A DNA stretch of 37,253 nt from Limivivens faecihominis (GTDB lineage Bacteria > Bacillota > Clostridia > Lachnospirales > Lachnospiraceae): positions 1-37,253 of the forward strand of contig NZ_JAJEPR010000032.1 of the NCBI RefSeq assembly GCF_020686945.1, given 5' to 3'. The notes beneath the pieces are model-generated. The model did no database searches, was not told the DNA's origin, and saw only the letters and a list, made by a program, of their open reading frames with translations. Each line of letters begins with the position of its first letter. Positions within the stretch are counted from its first letter, which is position 1. Position numbers and translations under genes: made by a program. This document shows, in pieces, positions 1-7,195 of the stretch.

Positions 1-75
1 GCTTTGCCTTAAAAGGCAATCGAGCAGGAAGCCCCCACTTCAAAATCGTAAGATTTAAGTGGTGGGAGCATGTCA
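1..75 (+). mobile_element. Right end of an IS200/IS605-type element (probable omega-RNA 3' end)
   Basis: Two adjacent hairpins are visible: TTGCCTT/AAGGCAA at 4-19, and a longer one at 32-66 pairing CCC+CCACTT with AAGTGG+GGG (one bulged T) around an AAATC/GATTT inner stem. The string GCAGGAAGCCCCCACTT followed by AAGTGGTGGGAGC is the form I know from right ends of IS605-family elements, where the tnpB transcript's 3' part becomes the omega RNA. The tnpB body would lie to the left, outside the window. The element probably ends near GTCAC at 72-76. The family is inferred from the motif. Confidence 0.6.
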
Positions 76-366
76 CTATTTCAAAGTCCAAGTGCGTTAC
101 CTGGCATATCTGCGAACCATGCAAGACTTTTAGTGAATGCGGGAATTTATAATATAGGTATACTGCGTGAGACATTAAAGAAAGATTTATGGACCAATAC
201 AATCCCAGGAATAGGAGATAATACAGGTAGTAAGATTGTGTATGCTATGTATAACGCCGAAATAATTGATGATAGTTTTGAAGCTTATAAAGAAGTCAGT
301 GACAGGAAGTACTGTTTTGCAAAATATGCCAGGCTGAGAGAAGAGGCTGAGAATTTAAAAAATTGA
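70..366 (+). CDS. Helix-hairpin-helix protein, probably 5'-truncated by the IS element
   Basis: This 98-residue ORF carries two helix-hairpin-helix-like motifs, LPGISANHARLL (about 10-21) and IPGIGDNTGSKIV (about 45-57). Such motifs bind DNA backbone non-specifically. The start codon ATG lies inside the presumed IS right end, there is no Shine-Dalgarno before it, and an in-frame stop (TAA at 49-51) closes the frame just upstream. The simplest reading is that the element inserted into a longer gene, and the first residues are now supplied by IS sequence. Whether it is expressed is unknown. It could equally be a complete small protein; I do not recognise a specific family. Confidence 0.4.
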   Translation: MSLFQSPSALPGISANHARLLVNAGIYNIGILRETLKKDLWTNTIPGIGDNTGSKIVYAMYNAEIIDDSFEAYKEVSDRKYCFAKYARLREEAENLKN

Positions 367-483
367 GAGAGAAGCAAACATCGAATATTATAAAATGCGG
401 ATTTTGCTGAAGGAGGCAGCCGGTGTGATTTCTGTGTGAGGAGAAGAGTGAAAACCATAATCTGAACATATTGGGAAAAGTGA

Positions 484-512
484 TTGCAAAATATGATAGT
501 ATATAGTATAAT
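484..512 (+). promoter_or_regulatory. Sigma-A type promoter ahead of the GNAT pseudogene
   Basis: TTGCAA at 484-489 and a perfect TATAAT at 507-512 are separated by 17 nt. Transcription would start near 519 and enter the broken acetyltransferase and the small ORF behind it. From 367 to 483 I see no gene. Confidence 0.6.
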
Positions 513-585
513 AGAAGTCAGAAAAGATATAGGAAATAAAAATTCTTAAAATACAAATAATAGTAGTTTATTTACTAAAGAAGCT

Positions 586-1265
586 ATGGATAGTATCATA
601 AAAGATAATATTAAAGTTCAGTTTATAGATTCATTTTTTGCTAATGTTGGAAAAAATGCCGGATCTAAGATGATGAGTGCATTTAAGTGTGACAGGGTTC
701 CAGCACTGGAAAATTTTATTGTTAGGGATTACAATGGTCAGAAAACAATGGTCAGAAAAAACCATATATAGTCTGGAATACAGACATTCAGATGATAGTT
801 GGCTATTTTACACTGATTACGACTTGTATGGTTATTAAGCCATATGAAAAAGCAAATCCAGAACATACACAGGAGAAAGATGTTGAAAAAATTATTTCTT
901 GTGTAGAACTGGAGCATTTTGCATTAAACGATGTTTATTTGAAATGGCTTGAGGATCATGGACATAACAACAAAGGAATAGGTAATGGTATATTTTATGA
1001 ATACATTTGCGACATTGTTGCAGTGCTTTCATCACAAATAAATTTTTCTTATCTTGTATTGCATGCATATAATAATCCCAAAGTAATAGAAGCATACAGA
1101 AAAATGGGATTTAGAACAATGAAAGATGATGCGGAAGATATTGTTCCGATGCTATCAGATGTAAGGGCTCTCCATTGTGATTATGCAGGGGATTGTAGAT
1201 TTATGTTTGAAGAAGTTGAATCAATATTATTTGAAGTGGTTAGGAGGAATGCTTATGTACAATAA
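586..1265 (+). pseudogene. GNAT-family N-acetyltransferase, frameshifted by a 14-bp duplication
   Basis: Two partial frames (586-771 and 792-1265) belong to one gene. The first ends shortly after YNGQK, where a 14-bp segment is repeated in tandem (731-744 and 745-758). Removing one copy joins the frames without a gap and gives a 221-residue protein reading YNGQK then KPYIVWNTDIQM. The second part has the GNAT motif-A signature KGIGNGIF with a preceding ELEHFALND strand, and a motif-B-like NNPKVIEAYRKMGF, typical of acetyl-CoA-dependent N-acetyltransferases. The promoter and the downstream overlapping ORF are intact. A GNAT followed by a tiny gene recalls acetyltransferase toxin modules, but that is inference; the substrate is unknown. 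Confidence 0.7.
731..758 (+). repeat. 14-bp tandem duplication (frameshifting)
   Basis: ACAATGGTCAGAAA occurs twice with no spacer. Fourteen is not a multiple of three, so the duplication moves translation into a frame that stops at 769-771. The two copies are identical, which suggests a recent event or one able to revert by slippage. Confidence 0.9.
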
Positions 1266-1404
1266 TTCGCCAAGTCCCATTATGGTAGTATCAGGAAAAA
1301 CAGCACAAGAAATATTAAAAAAATCACAGAAACCTATAGGAGATTATACAGACGCTATAAATAAAGCAAGAGAAAGATTGAGAAAAGTAGGGGCAATTAA
1401 ATAA
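1255..1404 (+). CDS. Small hypothetical protein coupled to the GNAT gene
   Basis: A 49-residue ORF overlaps the end of the acetyltransferase by 11 nt. An AGGAGG at 1242-1247 stands 7 nt before ATG 1255; an in-frame ATG at 1249 is too close to it. The protein starts MYNNSPSPIMVVSG and ends in a basic amphipathic stretch (NKARERLRKVGAIK). I do not recognise a family. Tight coupling suggests it works with the acetyltransferase, possibly as a partner or antidote, although antitoxins more often come first. Confidence 0.5.
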   Translation: MYNNSPSPIMVVSGKTAQEILKKSQKPIGDYTDAINKARERLRKVGAIK

Positions 1405-1434
1405 CGGGTAATTATCCGTACCTTACTTTTTGAT

Positions 1435-1467
1435 TAAGCCGTCCTTTTTGGGGCGGCTTAAATTTTG
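1435..1467 (+). terminator. Probable terminator after the GNAT/small-ORF unit
   Basis: A 10-bp stem (TAAGCCGTCC with GGGCGGCTTA, one G-T pair) encloses a 6-nt loop and is followed by AATTTTG, a weak T tract. Confidence 0.55.
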
Positions 1468-1489
1468 AAATGGAAATGAGGTAGAGACA

Positions 1490-1987
1490 ATGAATAAATT
1501 AGTAATCCTTGGAGCGGGCGGTTACGGAAATACGGTCAGAGACATAGCAGAACAGCTGGGTTATACGGCAATTACAGTTCTTGATGACAGTATTGCTGAA
1601 CGGCCTCTGGCGTCATTTGTGGATTATCTTGAAGAAAATACAGAATTTATTCCGGCTTTCGGAAATAACGAATTTCGGATGGAGTGGATAAAAAGAATAG
1701 AGAAGGCAGGCGGCAGGCTGGCCACGTTGATTCATTCGACGGCTTATATAAGCCCAAAAGCATCAATTTATCCTGGAACAGTTATTCTTCCTCATGCAGT
1801 CGTTAACACAGATACGGTGGTTGAAAAGGGATGTATCATTAACCTTGCTGCTGTTGTAGATCATGGCTGTATCATAGAAGAGGGCGTACATATTTGTCTG
1901 GGAGCCATTGTAAAAGGTGAAAACAGGGTAAAAACTTTGTCAAAAATAGAAGCCGGAGAGGTAATAGAGGCCAGAAAATGGCATTGA
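1490..1987 (+). CDS. NeuD/PglD-like sugar O/N-acyltransferase (short form)
   Basis: The 165-residue protein starts with a Rossmann-like PglD N-terminal segment, MNKLVILGAGGYGNTVRDIAE, and continues into a left-handed beta-helix with hexapeptide-like turns (STAYISPKASIYPGTVI, then NLAAVVDHGCIIEEGVHI). The VDHGC histidine matches the catalytic His of NeuD/PglD acetyltransferases, which acetylate amino or hydroxyl groups of nucleotide sugars or sialic acid. Family members usually have 200-220 residues; here the beta-helix is cut short and ends in KIEAGEVIEARKWH, so it may be a reduced variant. It lies upstream of the UDP-FucNAc genes, which have their own promoter, so a role in decorating the same glycan is inferred. 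Confidence 0.65.
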   Translation: MNKLVILGAGGYGNTVRDIAEQLGYTAITVLDDSIAERPLASFVDYLEENTEFIPAFGNNEFRMEWIKRIEKAGGRLATLIHSTAYISPKASIYPGTVILPHAVVNTDTVVEKGCIINLAAVVDHGCIIEEGVHICLGAIVKGENRVKTLSKIEAGEVIEARKWH

Positions 1988-2022
1988 TAATTAAAAAAAT
2001 GAAAAGATAAGCCCAGGAAATC

Positions 2023-2051
2023 TTTCCCACAGGCGAAACATGTGCTATAAT
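2023..2051 (+). promoter_or_regulatory. Promoter of the UDP-FucNAc operon
   Basis: An extended -10 element, TGCTATAAT (-10 at 2046-2051), is preceded at 17 nt by a poor -35 (TTTCCC, 2023-2028). The TG extension would compensate for the weak -35. The leader to the capE-like ATG at 2117 is about 58 nt and ends in AAAGGAG. Confidence 0.55.
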
Positions 2052-2116
2052 AGTACGCGATAAGAATGAAAGATTCGAAAAAGTTCAGCTTTTAGAGGAA
2101 AAAGGAGATAAAAGAA

Positions 2117-3151
2117 ATGAGTTTATTCACCAACAAAACACTGATGATTACCGGAGGAACCGGTTCTTTTGGAAATGCAGTTCTGAATCGTTTTCTGAAA
2201 ACAGATATTGGAGAGATTCGTATCTTTTCCCGTGATGAGAAGAAGCAGGATGACATGCGTCATGAATATCAGGCAAAAATGCCGGAAGTGGCTGATAAGA
2301 TCAAATTCTATATCGGAGACGTGCGGGATCTTCAGTCTTGTAAGAATGCGATGCACGGTGTTGATTATATCTTTCATGCAGCTGCTCTGAAACAGGTGCC
2401 CTCCTGTGAGTTCTTCCCGATGGAAGCAGTAAAAACAAATGTAGTTGGAACCGATAATGTGCTCACGGCAGCTATTGAAGAAGGAGTGGAGGCTGTGATC
2501 TGCCTTTCTACAGATAAAGCAGCTTATCCGATCAATGCCATGGGTATTACAAAAGCCATCGAAGAAAAAGTAGCCGTTGCAAAGAGCCGTATGTCCGGAA
2601 AAACAAAGATTTGCTGCACCCGTTATGGAAATGTTATGTGTTCCCGCGGCTCCGTTATTCCTCTCTGGATCGATCAGATCAAGGCTGGAAATCCGATCAC
2701 TGTTACAGAACCTTCCATGACCCGTTTTATCATGTCTCTGGATGAGGCTGTTGACCTTGTTCTTTTTGCATTTGAAAATGGACAGAATGGAGATCTTCTG
2801 ATTATGAAAGCACCGGCCTGCACAATTCAGACCCAGGCAGAGGCCGTATGCGAACTCTTTGGCGGCAAGAAAGAAGAAATCAAAGTAATTGGTATCCGTC
2901 ATGGAGAAAAGATGTATGAGACTTTACTGACAAATGAAGAATGTGCGAAGGCAATTGATATGGGTAATTTCTATCGTGTACCGGCAGACAACCGTGGTCT
3001 GAACTATGATAAGTATTTCAAGGACGGAGATGCAAAGAGAAATACCCTGACTGAGTTTAACAGCAACAATACGAAGCTTCTGAATCTGGAAGAGACAAAA
3101 GAGACCATTTCCAAACTGGCTTATATTCAGGAGAGACTGGCAGAAGACTGA
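2117..3151 (+). CDS. capE: UDP-GlcNAc 4,6-dehydratase/5-epimerase (CapE/FnlA type)
   Basis: This extended short-chain dehydrogenase (344 residues) converts UDP-GlcNAc to the 4-keto-6-deoxy-L-arabino sugar, the first step to UDP-N-acetyl-L-fucosamine. The NAD(P)-binding glycine motif TGGTGSFGNAV is at about 12-22. The catalytic region reads STDKAAYPINAMGITKA: the usual YxxxK tyrosine is methionine, as in CapE and FlaA1/WbpM-type dehydratases, and the SxDK pair is kept. An AAAGGAG site precedes ATG. The 2-epimerase and the reductase follow in the same transcript, the complete set of three enzymes. Length fits the family. Confidence 0.9.
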   Translation: MSLFTNKTLMITGGTGSFGNAVLNRFLKTDIGEIRIFSRDEKKQDDMRHEYQAKMPEVADKIKFYIGDVRDLQSCKNAMHGVDYIFHAAALKQVPSCEFFPMEAVKTNVVGTDNVLTAAIEEGVEAVICLSTDKAAYPINAMGITKAIEEKVAVAKSRMSGKTKICCTRYGNVMCSRGSVIPLWIDQIKAGNPITVTEPSMTRFIMSLDEAVDLVLFAFENGQNGDLLIMKAPACTIQTQAEAVCELFGGKKEEIKVIGIRHGEKMYETLLTNEECAKAIDMGNFYRVPADNRGLNYDKYFKDGDAKRNTLTEFNSNNTKLLNLEETKETISKLAYIQERLAED

Positions 3152-3182
3152 GAACGGAGATCCCGCTGGAGGAAATAGAAAA

Positions 3183-4370
3183 ATGGAACACAATTTTACC
3201 TGGAAGAATAATGGAAGAACAAAGCTGTGTATCGGACTTGGAACCCGTCCGGAGATTATCCGTCTGGCAGCTGTGATTAAGAGATGCAGAGAGTATTTTG
3301 ATACCTGTGTTATTTACTACAATCAGAACTGGGACAAAAATCTGTCTACAGTTTTCTGGGAGGATTTTGAGCTGAAAAATAATGCAGGGAAGTTTGGTCC
3401 GGATATTCTGGTGCCGGTTGTAGGCGAGAACCTGGGCGTGACCTGTGGTAACATTCTTGGAAGAAGTTACGAACTCCTGAGTGAGCTGAATCCGGATGGT
3501 TATCTGGTGCTTGGAGATACTAATTCCTGTCTTTCTGCAATTTCAGCAAAACGGCTTCATATTCCGCTGTTTCATATGGAAGCTGGTAACAGATGCAAGG
3601 ATGAGTGCCTTCCTGAGGAGACAAACAGAAGAATTGTAGATGTAATTTCTGATGTGAATTTATGCTATTCCGAATTTGCCCGCAAGTATCTGGCAGACAC
3701 CGGCCTTCCTAAAGAGAGAACCTATATGACCGGTTCTCCGATGGCAGAGGTACTGCGAGGAAATCTGGAAAAAATTGAAGCTTCTGATGTGTTGAATCGT
3801 CTGGGACTTGAGAAAAACAAATACATTCTGCTCAGCGCCCACAGAGAGGAAAATATTGATACCGAGAAGAATTTCACCAGCCTTTTTACCGCAATCAATG
3901 CACTGGCGGAGAAGTATGATATGCCGATTCTTTATTCCTGCCATCCGAGGAGCAAGAACAGACTGGAAAAGAGTGGTTTTAAGCTGGACCCGCGTGTCCG
4001 GGTAAATGAGCCTCTTGGTTTCAATGATTATAACTGCCTGCAGATGAATGCGCTGGCAATTGTTAGCGACAGCGGAACCCTGCCGGAGGAGAGCAGTTTT
4101 TATCTGAGCATTGGCCATCCGATTGCAGCTGTCTGCATTCGTACTTCTACAGAGAGACCGGAAGCACTGGAAGCAGGTGATTTTATTCTGGCCGGAATTA
4201 CCACGAAGGAACTTCTGAATGCGACGGATATGGCGATTGAGATGAAGCAGAAAGGTGTTCTTGGAAAGCCCTGCCCGGATTATGTGGATGAAACGGTATC
4301 CATGAAGGTTGTCAGAATCATTCAGGGTTATGTCAATGTAGTTAATAAGATGGTATGGAGAAAAGGATGA
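3183..4370 (+). CDS. capG: UDP-N-acetylglucosamine/talosamine 2-epimerase (CapG/FnlC type)
   Basis: This 395-residue non-hydrolysing 2-epimerase belongs to the WecB/CapG/FnlC family. Visible motifs are GLGTRPEIIRLAAV near the start (about 17-30), the MEAGNRCKDECLPEETNRR block around 138-156, SAHREENID around 218, SCHPRSKNR around 257 and VSDSGTLPEESS around 300, which together line the UDP-sugar site. In the CapE-CapF-CapG route it epimerises C2 of the talosamine intermediate to give UDP-L-FucNAc. It sits 31 nt after capE with GGAGG before its ATG. WecB (UDP-ManNAc) is the nearest alternative, but the flanking capE and capF argue for CapG. Confidence 0.87.
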   Translation: MEHNFTWKNNGRTKLCIGLGTRPEIIRLAAVIKRCREYFDTCVIYYNQNWDKNLSTVFWEDFELKNNAGKFGPDILVPVVGENLGVTCGNILGRSYELLSELNPDGYLVLGDTNSCLSAISAKRLHIPLFHMEAGNRCKDECLPEETNRRIVDVISDVNLCYSEFARKYLADTGLPKERTYMTGSPMAEVLRGNLEKIEASDVLNRLGLEKNKYILLSAHREENIDTEKNFTSLFTAINALAEKYDMPILYSCHPRSKNRLEKSGFKLDPRVRVNEPLGFNDYNCLQMNALAIVSDSGTLPEESSFYLSIGHPIAAVCIRTSTERPEALEAGDFILAGITTKELLNATDMAIEMKQKGVLGKPCPDYVDETVSMKVVRIIQGYVNVVNKMVWRKG

Positions 4371-5563
4371 AAATATTAGTGACCGGAGCAAAGGGTATGG
4401 TGGGAACCGCCCTTTGCAATAATCTGAAAAATATTAGAGATGGAAAAAACAGAACCAGGCCGAATATTGCCATAGATGAAATTTATGAGTATGATCTGGA
4501 CAGCACGGACGAGGAACTGGATGAATACTGTGCGAAGGCAGATTTCGTGTTTAACCTTGCCGGGGTAAACCGTCCGGAGAATCCGGAAGATTTCATGAAA
4601 GGAAATTTCGGCTTTGCTTCCCAGCTTCTGGATACTTTGAAAAAGCATAACAACAAAGCAGGTATTATGCTGAGTTCTTCTGTACAGGCGACCTTGGCTG
4701 GCCGTTTTGGAAACAGTGAATATGGCAGAAGCAAAAAAGCGGGAGAAGAATTATTTTTCTCCTATGGAGAAGAGACTGGTGCACCGGTATATGTGTATCG
4801 TTTTGTGAATCTGATGGGCCACTCCAGACCAAAGTATAACAGTGCGATTTCTACATTCTGCTGGGCCGTAGCCAACGATGAAGCTTTTACGGTAAATGAC
4901 AGAAGTACAGAGCTGGAAGTTCTTTACATCGACGATCTGGTAGAAGGCATGTTTGACCTGCTGGAAGGCAAAGAACAGCATTGTGAGTTTGACGGTGTGG
5001 AGACCGTTTTAAAGGAAGATGGCAGATATTGCTGTGTGCCGGTAACACATAAGGCAACTCTGGGTGAAATTGTAGATCTTCTGGAAGAGTTCAAACAGCA
5101 GCCGGTAAGTCTCTTGATGCCGAAAATGCCCGAGGGATCTTTTGCTAAGAAGCTTTTTTCACTCTATCTGACTTATCTCCCTGCAGAGAAGTTCAAATAT
5201 GCGATGAAAATGAACTGTGATGACAGAGGAAGTTTTACTGAGCTGGTACATACGACAGACTGTGGTCAGGTTTCCATTAATATCAGTAAGCCTGGCATTA
5301 CCAAAGGCCAACACTGGCATAACTCTAAATGGGAGCAGTTTATCGTGGTTCATGGCCATGGCCTGATCCAGGAAAGAAATATCAATACAGGAGAGCTGGT
5401 AGAATTTGAAGTAACCGGAGACAAAATAGAAGCCATCTACATGATCCCCGGCTGGACGCATAATATTATCAATCTCTCTGACACCGAAGACCTTGTAACC
5501 GTTATGACCTGTAATGAAATCTTTAACCCGGGCCATCCGGATACCTTTTTTGAAAAAGTATAA
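4367..5563 (+). CDS. capF: Bifunctional reductase with cupin domain (CapF/FnlB type)
   Basis: The protein (398 residues from ATG 4367) has an N-terminal Rossmann reductase, starting MKILVTGAKGMVGTAL, and a C-terminal cupin (about 290-398) with GQHWHNSKWEQFIVV and the second metal-ligand region IPGWTHNIINL. This two-domain layout is that of CapF, which reduces the 4-keto intermediate to UDP-2-acetamido-2,6-dideoxy-L-talose. I chose ATG 4367 because it forms an ATGA overlap with the capG stop and has GGAG six bases upstream; an in-frame ATG at 4355 would add four residues. A HTTDCGQVS stretch opens the cupin. At about 400 residues it is slightly longer than the staphylococcal protein. Confidence 0.87.
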   Translation: MKILVTGAKGMVGTALCNNLKNIRDGKNRTRPNIAIDEIYEYDLDSTDEELDEYCAKADFVFNLAGVNRPENPEDFMKGNFGFASQLLDTLKKHNNKAGIMLSSSVQATLAGRFGNSEYGRSKKAGEELFFSYGEETGAPVYVYRFVNLMGHSRPKYNSAISTFCWAVANDEAFTVNDRSTELEVLYIDDLVEGMFDLLEGKEQHCEFDGVETVLKEDGRYCCVPVTHKATLGEIVDLLEEFKQQPVSLLMPKMPEGSFAKKLFSLYLTYLPAEKFKYAMKMNCDDRGSFTELVHTTDCGQVSINISKPGITKGQHWHNSKWEQFIVVHGHGLIQERNINTGELVEFEVTGDKIEAIYMIPGWTHNIINLSDTEDLVTVMTCNEIFNPGHPDTFFEKV

Positions 5564-5570
5564 AAATTGG

Positions 5571-5618
5571 GGCTGCCGCATTAGCGAATATTTTTGGCTG
5601 AGTGGCAGCCTCGCTTTA
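5571..5618 (+). terminator. Terminator of the UDP-FucNAc operon
   Basis: A long stem pairs 5571-5585 with 5597-5610 (GGCTGCCGC with GTGGCAGCC, one G-T pair, then TTAGC with GCTGA across one bulged A), followed by TCGCTTTAAT. The T tract is weak but the position 8 nt after the capF stop fits. Confidence 0.6.
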
Positions 5619-5707
5619 ATAGTATTAAAAGTTCTACGATGTGAATTGCTAAGATTTTAAGAAAAAATTGAGGGAAGTTTAAAGTTGCCAAGGGGAGGGA
5701 GAAGTTA

Positions 5708-6808
5708 GTGCATTATAAAGTTTTTATAGACACAAACATATATGACGGAGCAAATTATTCGTTTCAGAATGCTGCTTTTTCTGCGATCAGGAGCAGGGTA
5801 AAGAACAAAGAACTGGAACTTCATATCAATTCTGTAGTTGAAGGGGAAGTAAAGAAACATATTGTCAGGGATGTGAAAAAAGCCTCAAAAGAACTTCTCG
5901 GTGCCGTGAAAAACCCAAAGCTGGCAGGATTTAAAAATATTTCAGGCTTCAAAGAACTGCTTCAGGTTCCGGATCCTGGAGAATGGGCAGAAAAAACAAA
6001 GGAAGAATTTGAAAAATTGCTTTTGGAATGTCAGTGTAGGAGAATATCGGTCAATGGAATAAATGTAGAAGCAATCATGGCGGATTATTTTGGGCAAAAG
6101 CTGCCTTTTGAAGCAAAGAAGCCGGAAGAATTCAAGGATGCAATAGCGGTAGCTTCTATTATTCAGGAGATGGATAATCTGTCTGAAGAGGAATTATATG
6201 TTGTTATCTCAAATGACACGGGCTTCAGAGAAGCAGTGAAAGAAAAGGCAAAAGAGCCGAAAAACTTGATTGTATATGATTCTTTAAACAGTTTTGTGGA
6301 GTTCCTGGCGATGACAGACGATCTGGCAGCAAATCTGAAATTGTTTTTTGATAATGGTGGGGCAGAAAAAGAAATTATCGAAGCGGTGAAGGAAGTAGTT
6401 GATAATGCAGAAATAGAAATAGAAAGACAGGAATTTGTCTGCATTGATGATCTGGAAGTAGTCAGTATTGATGATATTCAGTACGAGGTTTCTGTCCTTG
6501 ATGTTGAATGTGGAATTGCCACTGTGTCCGTAAATGTAAACTGTATAGTTAAGGTGTGGTATGACTTTACAGATGAAAATCAGTCTTACTGGGATAAAGA
6601 GGAACAAGGTTACCTCTGGCAGACGGTGGTTGAGTTGGAGGATACTTACTCTCTGGATTTTGATATGGAGCTTTCATTTGATGTATCAGACTGGCTGCCA
6701 TCAGTTGAAGATCACCAGAAAGTTATCCTTAAAGAGTGTGTGGATTTTCCGACGAAGATAGTGCTGGAGGAGCATTGTTTAATAGAAACGGAAGATGTGA
6801 GAGAATAA
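5708..6808 (+). CDS. PIN-domain protein (DUF4935-like putative ribonuclease)
   Basis: The 366-residue protein begins at a GTG codon preceded by a strong AGGGGAGGGA site. Its first 210 residues form a PIN-like nuclease domain: VFIDTNIY (Asp 8), a VVEGEVKKH glutamate near 45, KDAIAVASI (Asp near 144) and VVISNDTGFREAV (Asp near 169). These are the four acidic metal ligands expected of a PIN ribonuclease. The C-terminal 150 residues are acidic and beta-rich (SIDDIQYEVSVLDVECGIA) and I do not recognise them. It stands alone between two terminators, so it is not an ordinary VapBC toxin with a linked antitoxin. RNA cleavage, perhaps in phage or stress response, is inferred. Confidence 0.65.
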   Translation: MHYKVFIDTNIYDGANYSFQNAAFSAIRSRVKNKELELHINSVVEGEVKKHIVRDVKKASKELLGAVKNPKLAGFKNISGFKELLQVPDPGEWAEKTKEEFEKLLLECQCRRISVNGINVEAIMADYFGQKLPFEAKKPEEFKDAIAVASIIQEMDNLSEEELYVVISNDTGFREAVKEKAKEPKNLIVYDSLNSFVEFLAMTDDLAANLKLFFDNGGAEKEIIEAVKEVVDNAEIEIERQEFVCIDDLEVVSIDDIQYEVSVLDVECGIATVSVNVNCIVKVWYDFTDENQSYWDKEEQGYLWQTVVELEDTYSLDFDMELSFDVSDWLPSVEDHQKVILKECVDFPTKIVLEEHCLIETEDVRE

Positions 6809-6825
6809 AGGGTGAAAACCGGAGA

Positions 6826-6861
6826 AAAAGCCCCGCAATTGAAGTAACTTACGGGGCTTTT
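6826..6861. terminator. Bidirectional terminator between the PIN gene and a small reverse ORF
   Basis: AAAAGCCCCG (6826-6835) pairs perfectly with CGGGGCTTTT (6852-6861). A/T tracts on both sides let it act on either strand. Confidence 0.8.
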
Positions 6862-6872
6862 AAGATAAAAAG

Positions 6873-6980
6873 TTAGTTGTTTAAATAGTGATACACCATG
6901 GAGGAAAGATTGCGGATATGGGAAATGCTGTAAGGATTCGTGTCTTCTGAAAAAATACAGATGATTTTTCTATACTTCAT
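6873..6980 (-). CDS. Possible 35-residue small protein
   Basis: On the minus strand ATG 6980 opens a 35-codon frame, MKYRKIICIFSEDTNPY and onward, ending YHYLNN-stop at 6873. A GGGGGTG just upstream could be a ribosome site, TATAAT lies further up on the same strand, and the perfect hairpin at 6826-6861 terminates it. These signals make it more likely than chance, but the peptide matches no family I know and could be a gene remnant. Confidence 0.35.
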   Translation of the reverse strand: MKYRKIICIFSEDTNPYSISHIRNLSSMVYHYLNN

Positions 6981-7132
6981 ATACACACCCCCAAAAAAGT
7001 CTGTAGTTACTTTATTATAATAAATCTTTGAAGAAAAAGATAGTATTGATTGTCAGGAGTTAATAATAATATAAGTCCTTTGACCCTGGAAAACTATGGC
7101 GATGGTGCGATGTGAAAAGTGAGAAAGAGGGC

Positions 7133-7161
7133 TTGATTTTTCTTTCTTTCTTTTTTATAAT
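7133..7161 (+). promoter_or_regulatory. Promoter of the AlbA-domain gene
   Basis: TTGATT (7133-7138), 17 nt, TATAAT (7156-7161). The start site would be near 7168, leaving a leader of about 28 nt with AGAAAGGAG before ATG 7196. Confidence 0.7.
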
Positions 7162-7174
7162 AAAAAGAAAGAAA
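7143..7174. repeat. 13-bp perfect inverted repeat centred on the -10 element
   Basis: TTTCTTTCTTTTT (7143-7155) and AAAAAGAAAGAAA (7162-7174) are exact reverse complements, and the six bases between them are the TATAAT box. It could be an operator for autoregulation or a structure of the early transcript. Confidence 0.75.
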
Positions 7175-7195
7175 TGGGAAAGAAAGGAGCGTAGC

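Noticed and set aside
2123..2902. 259-codon open frame on the minus strand inside capE
   Set aside because: It mirrors the codon bias of the real gene and has no ribosome site or family likeness.
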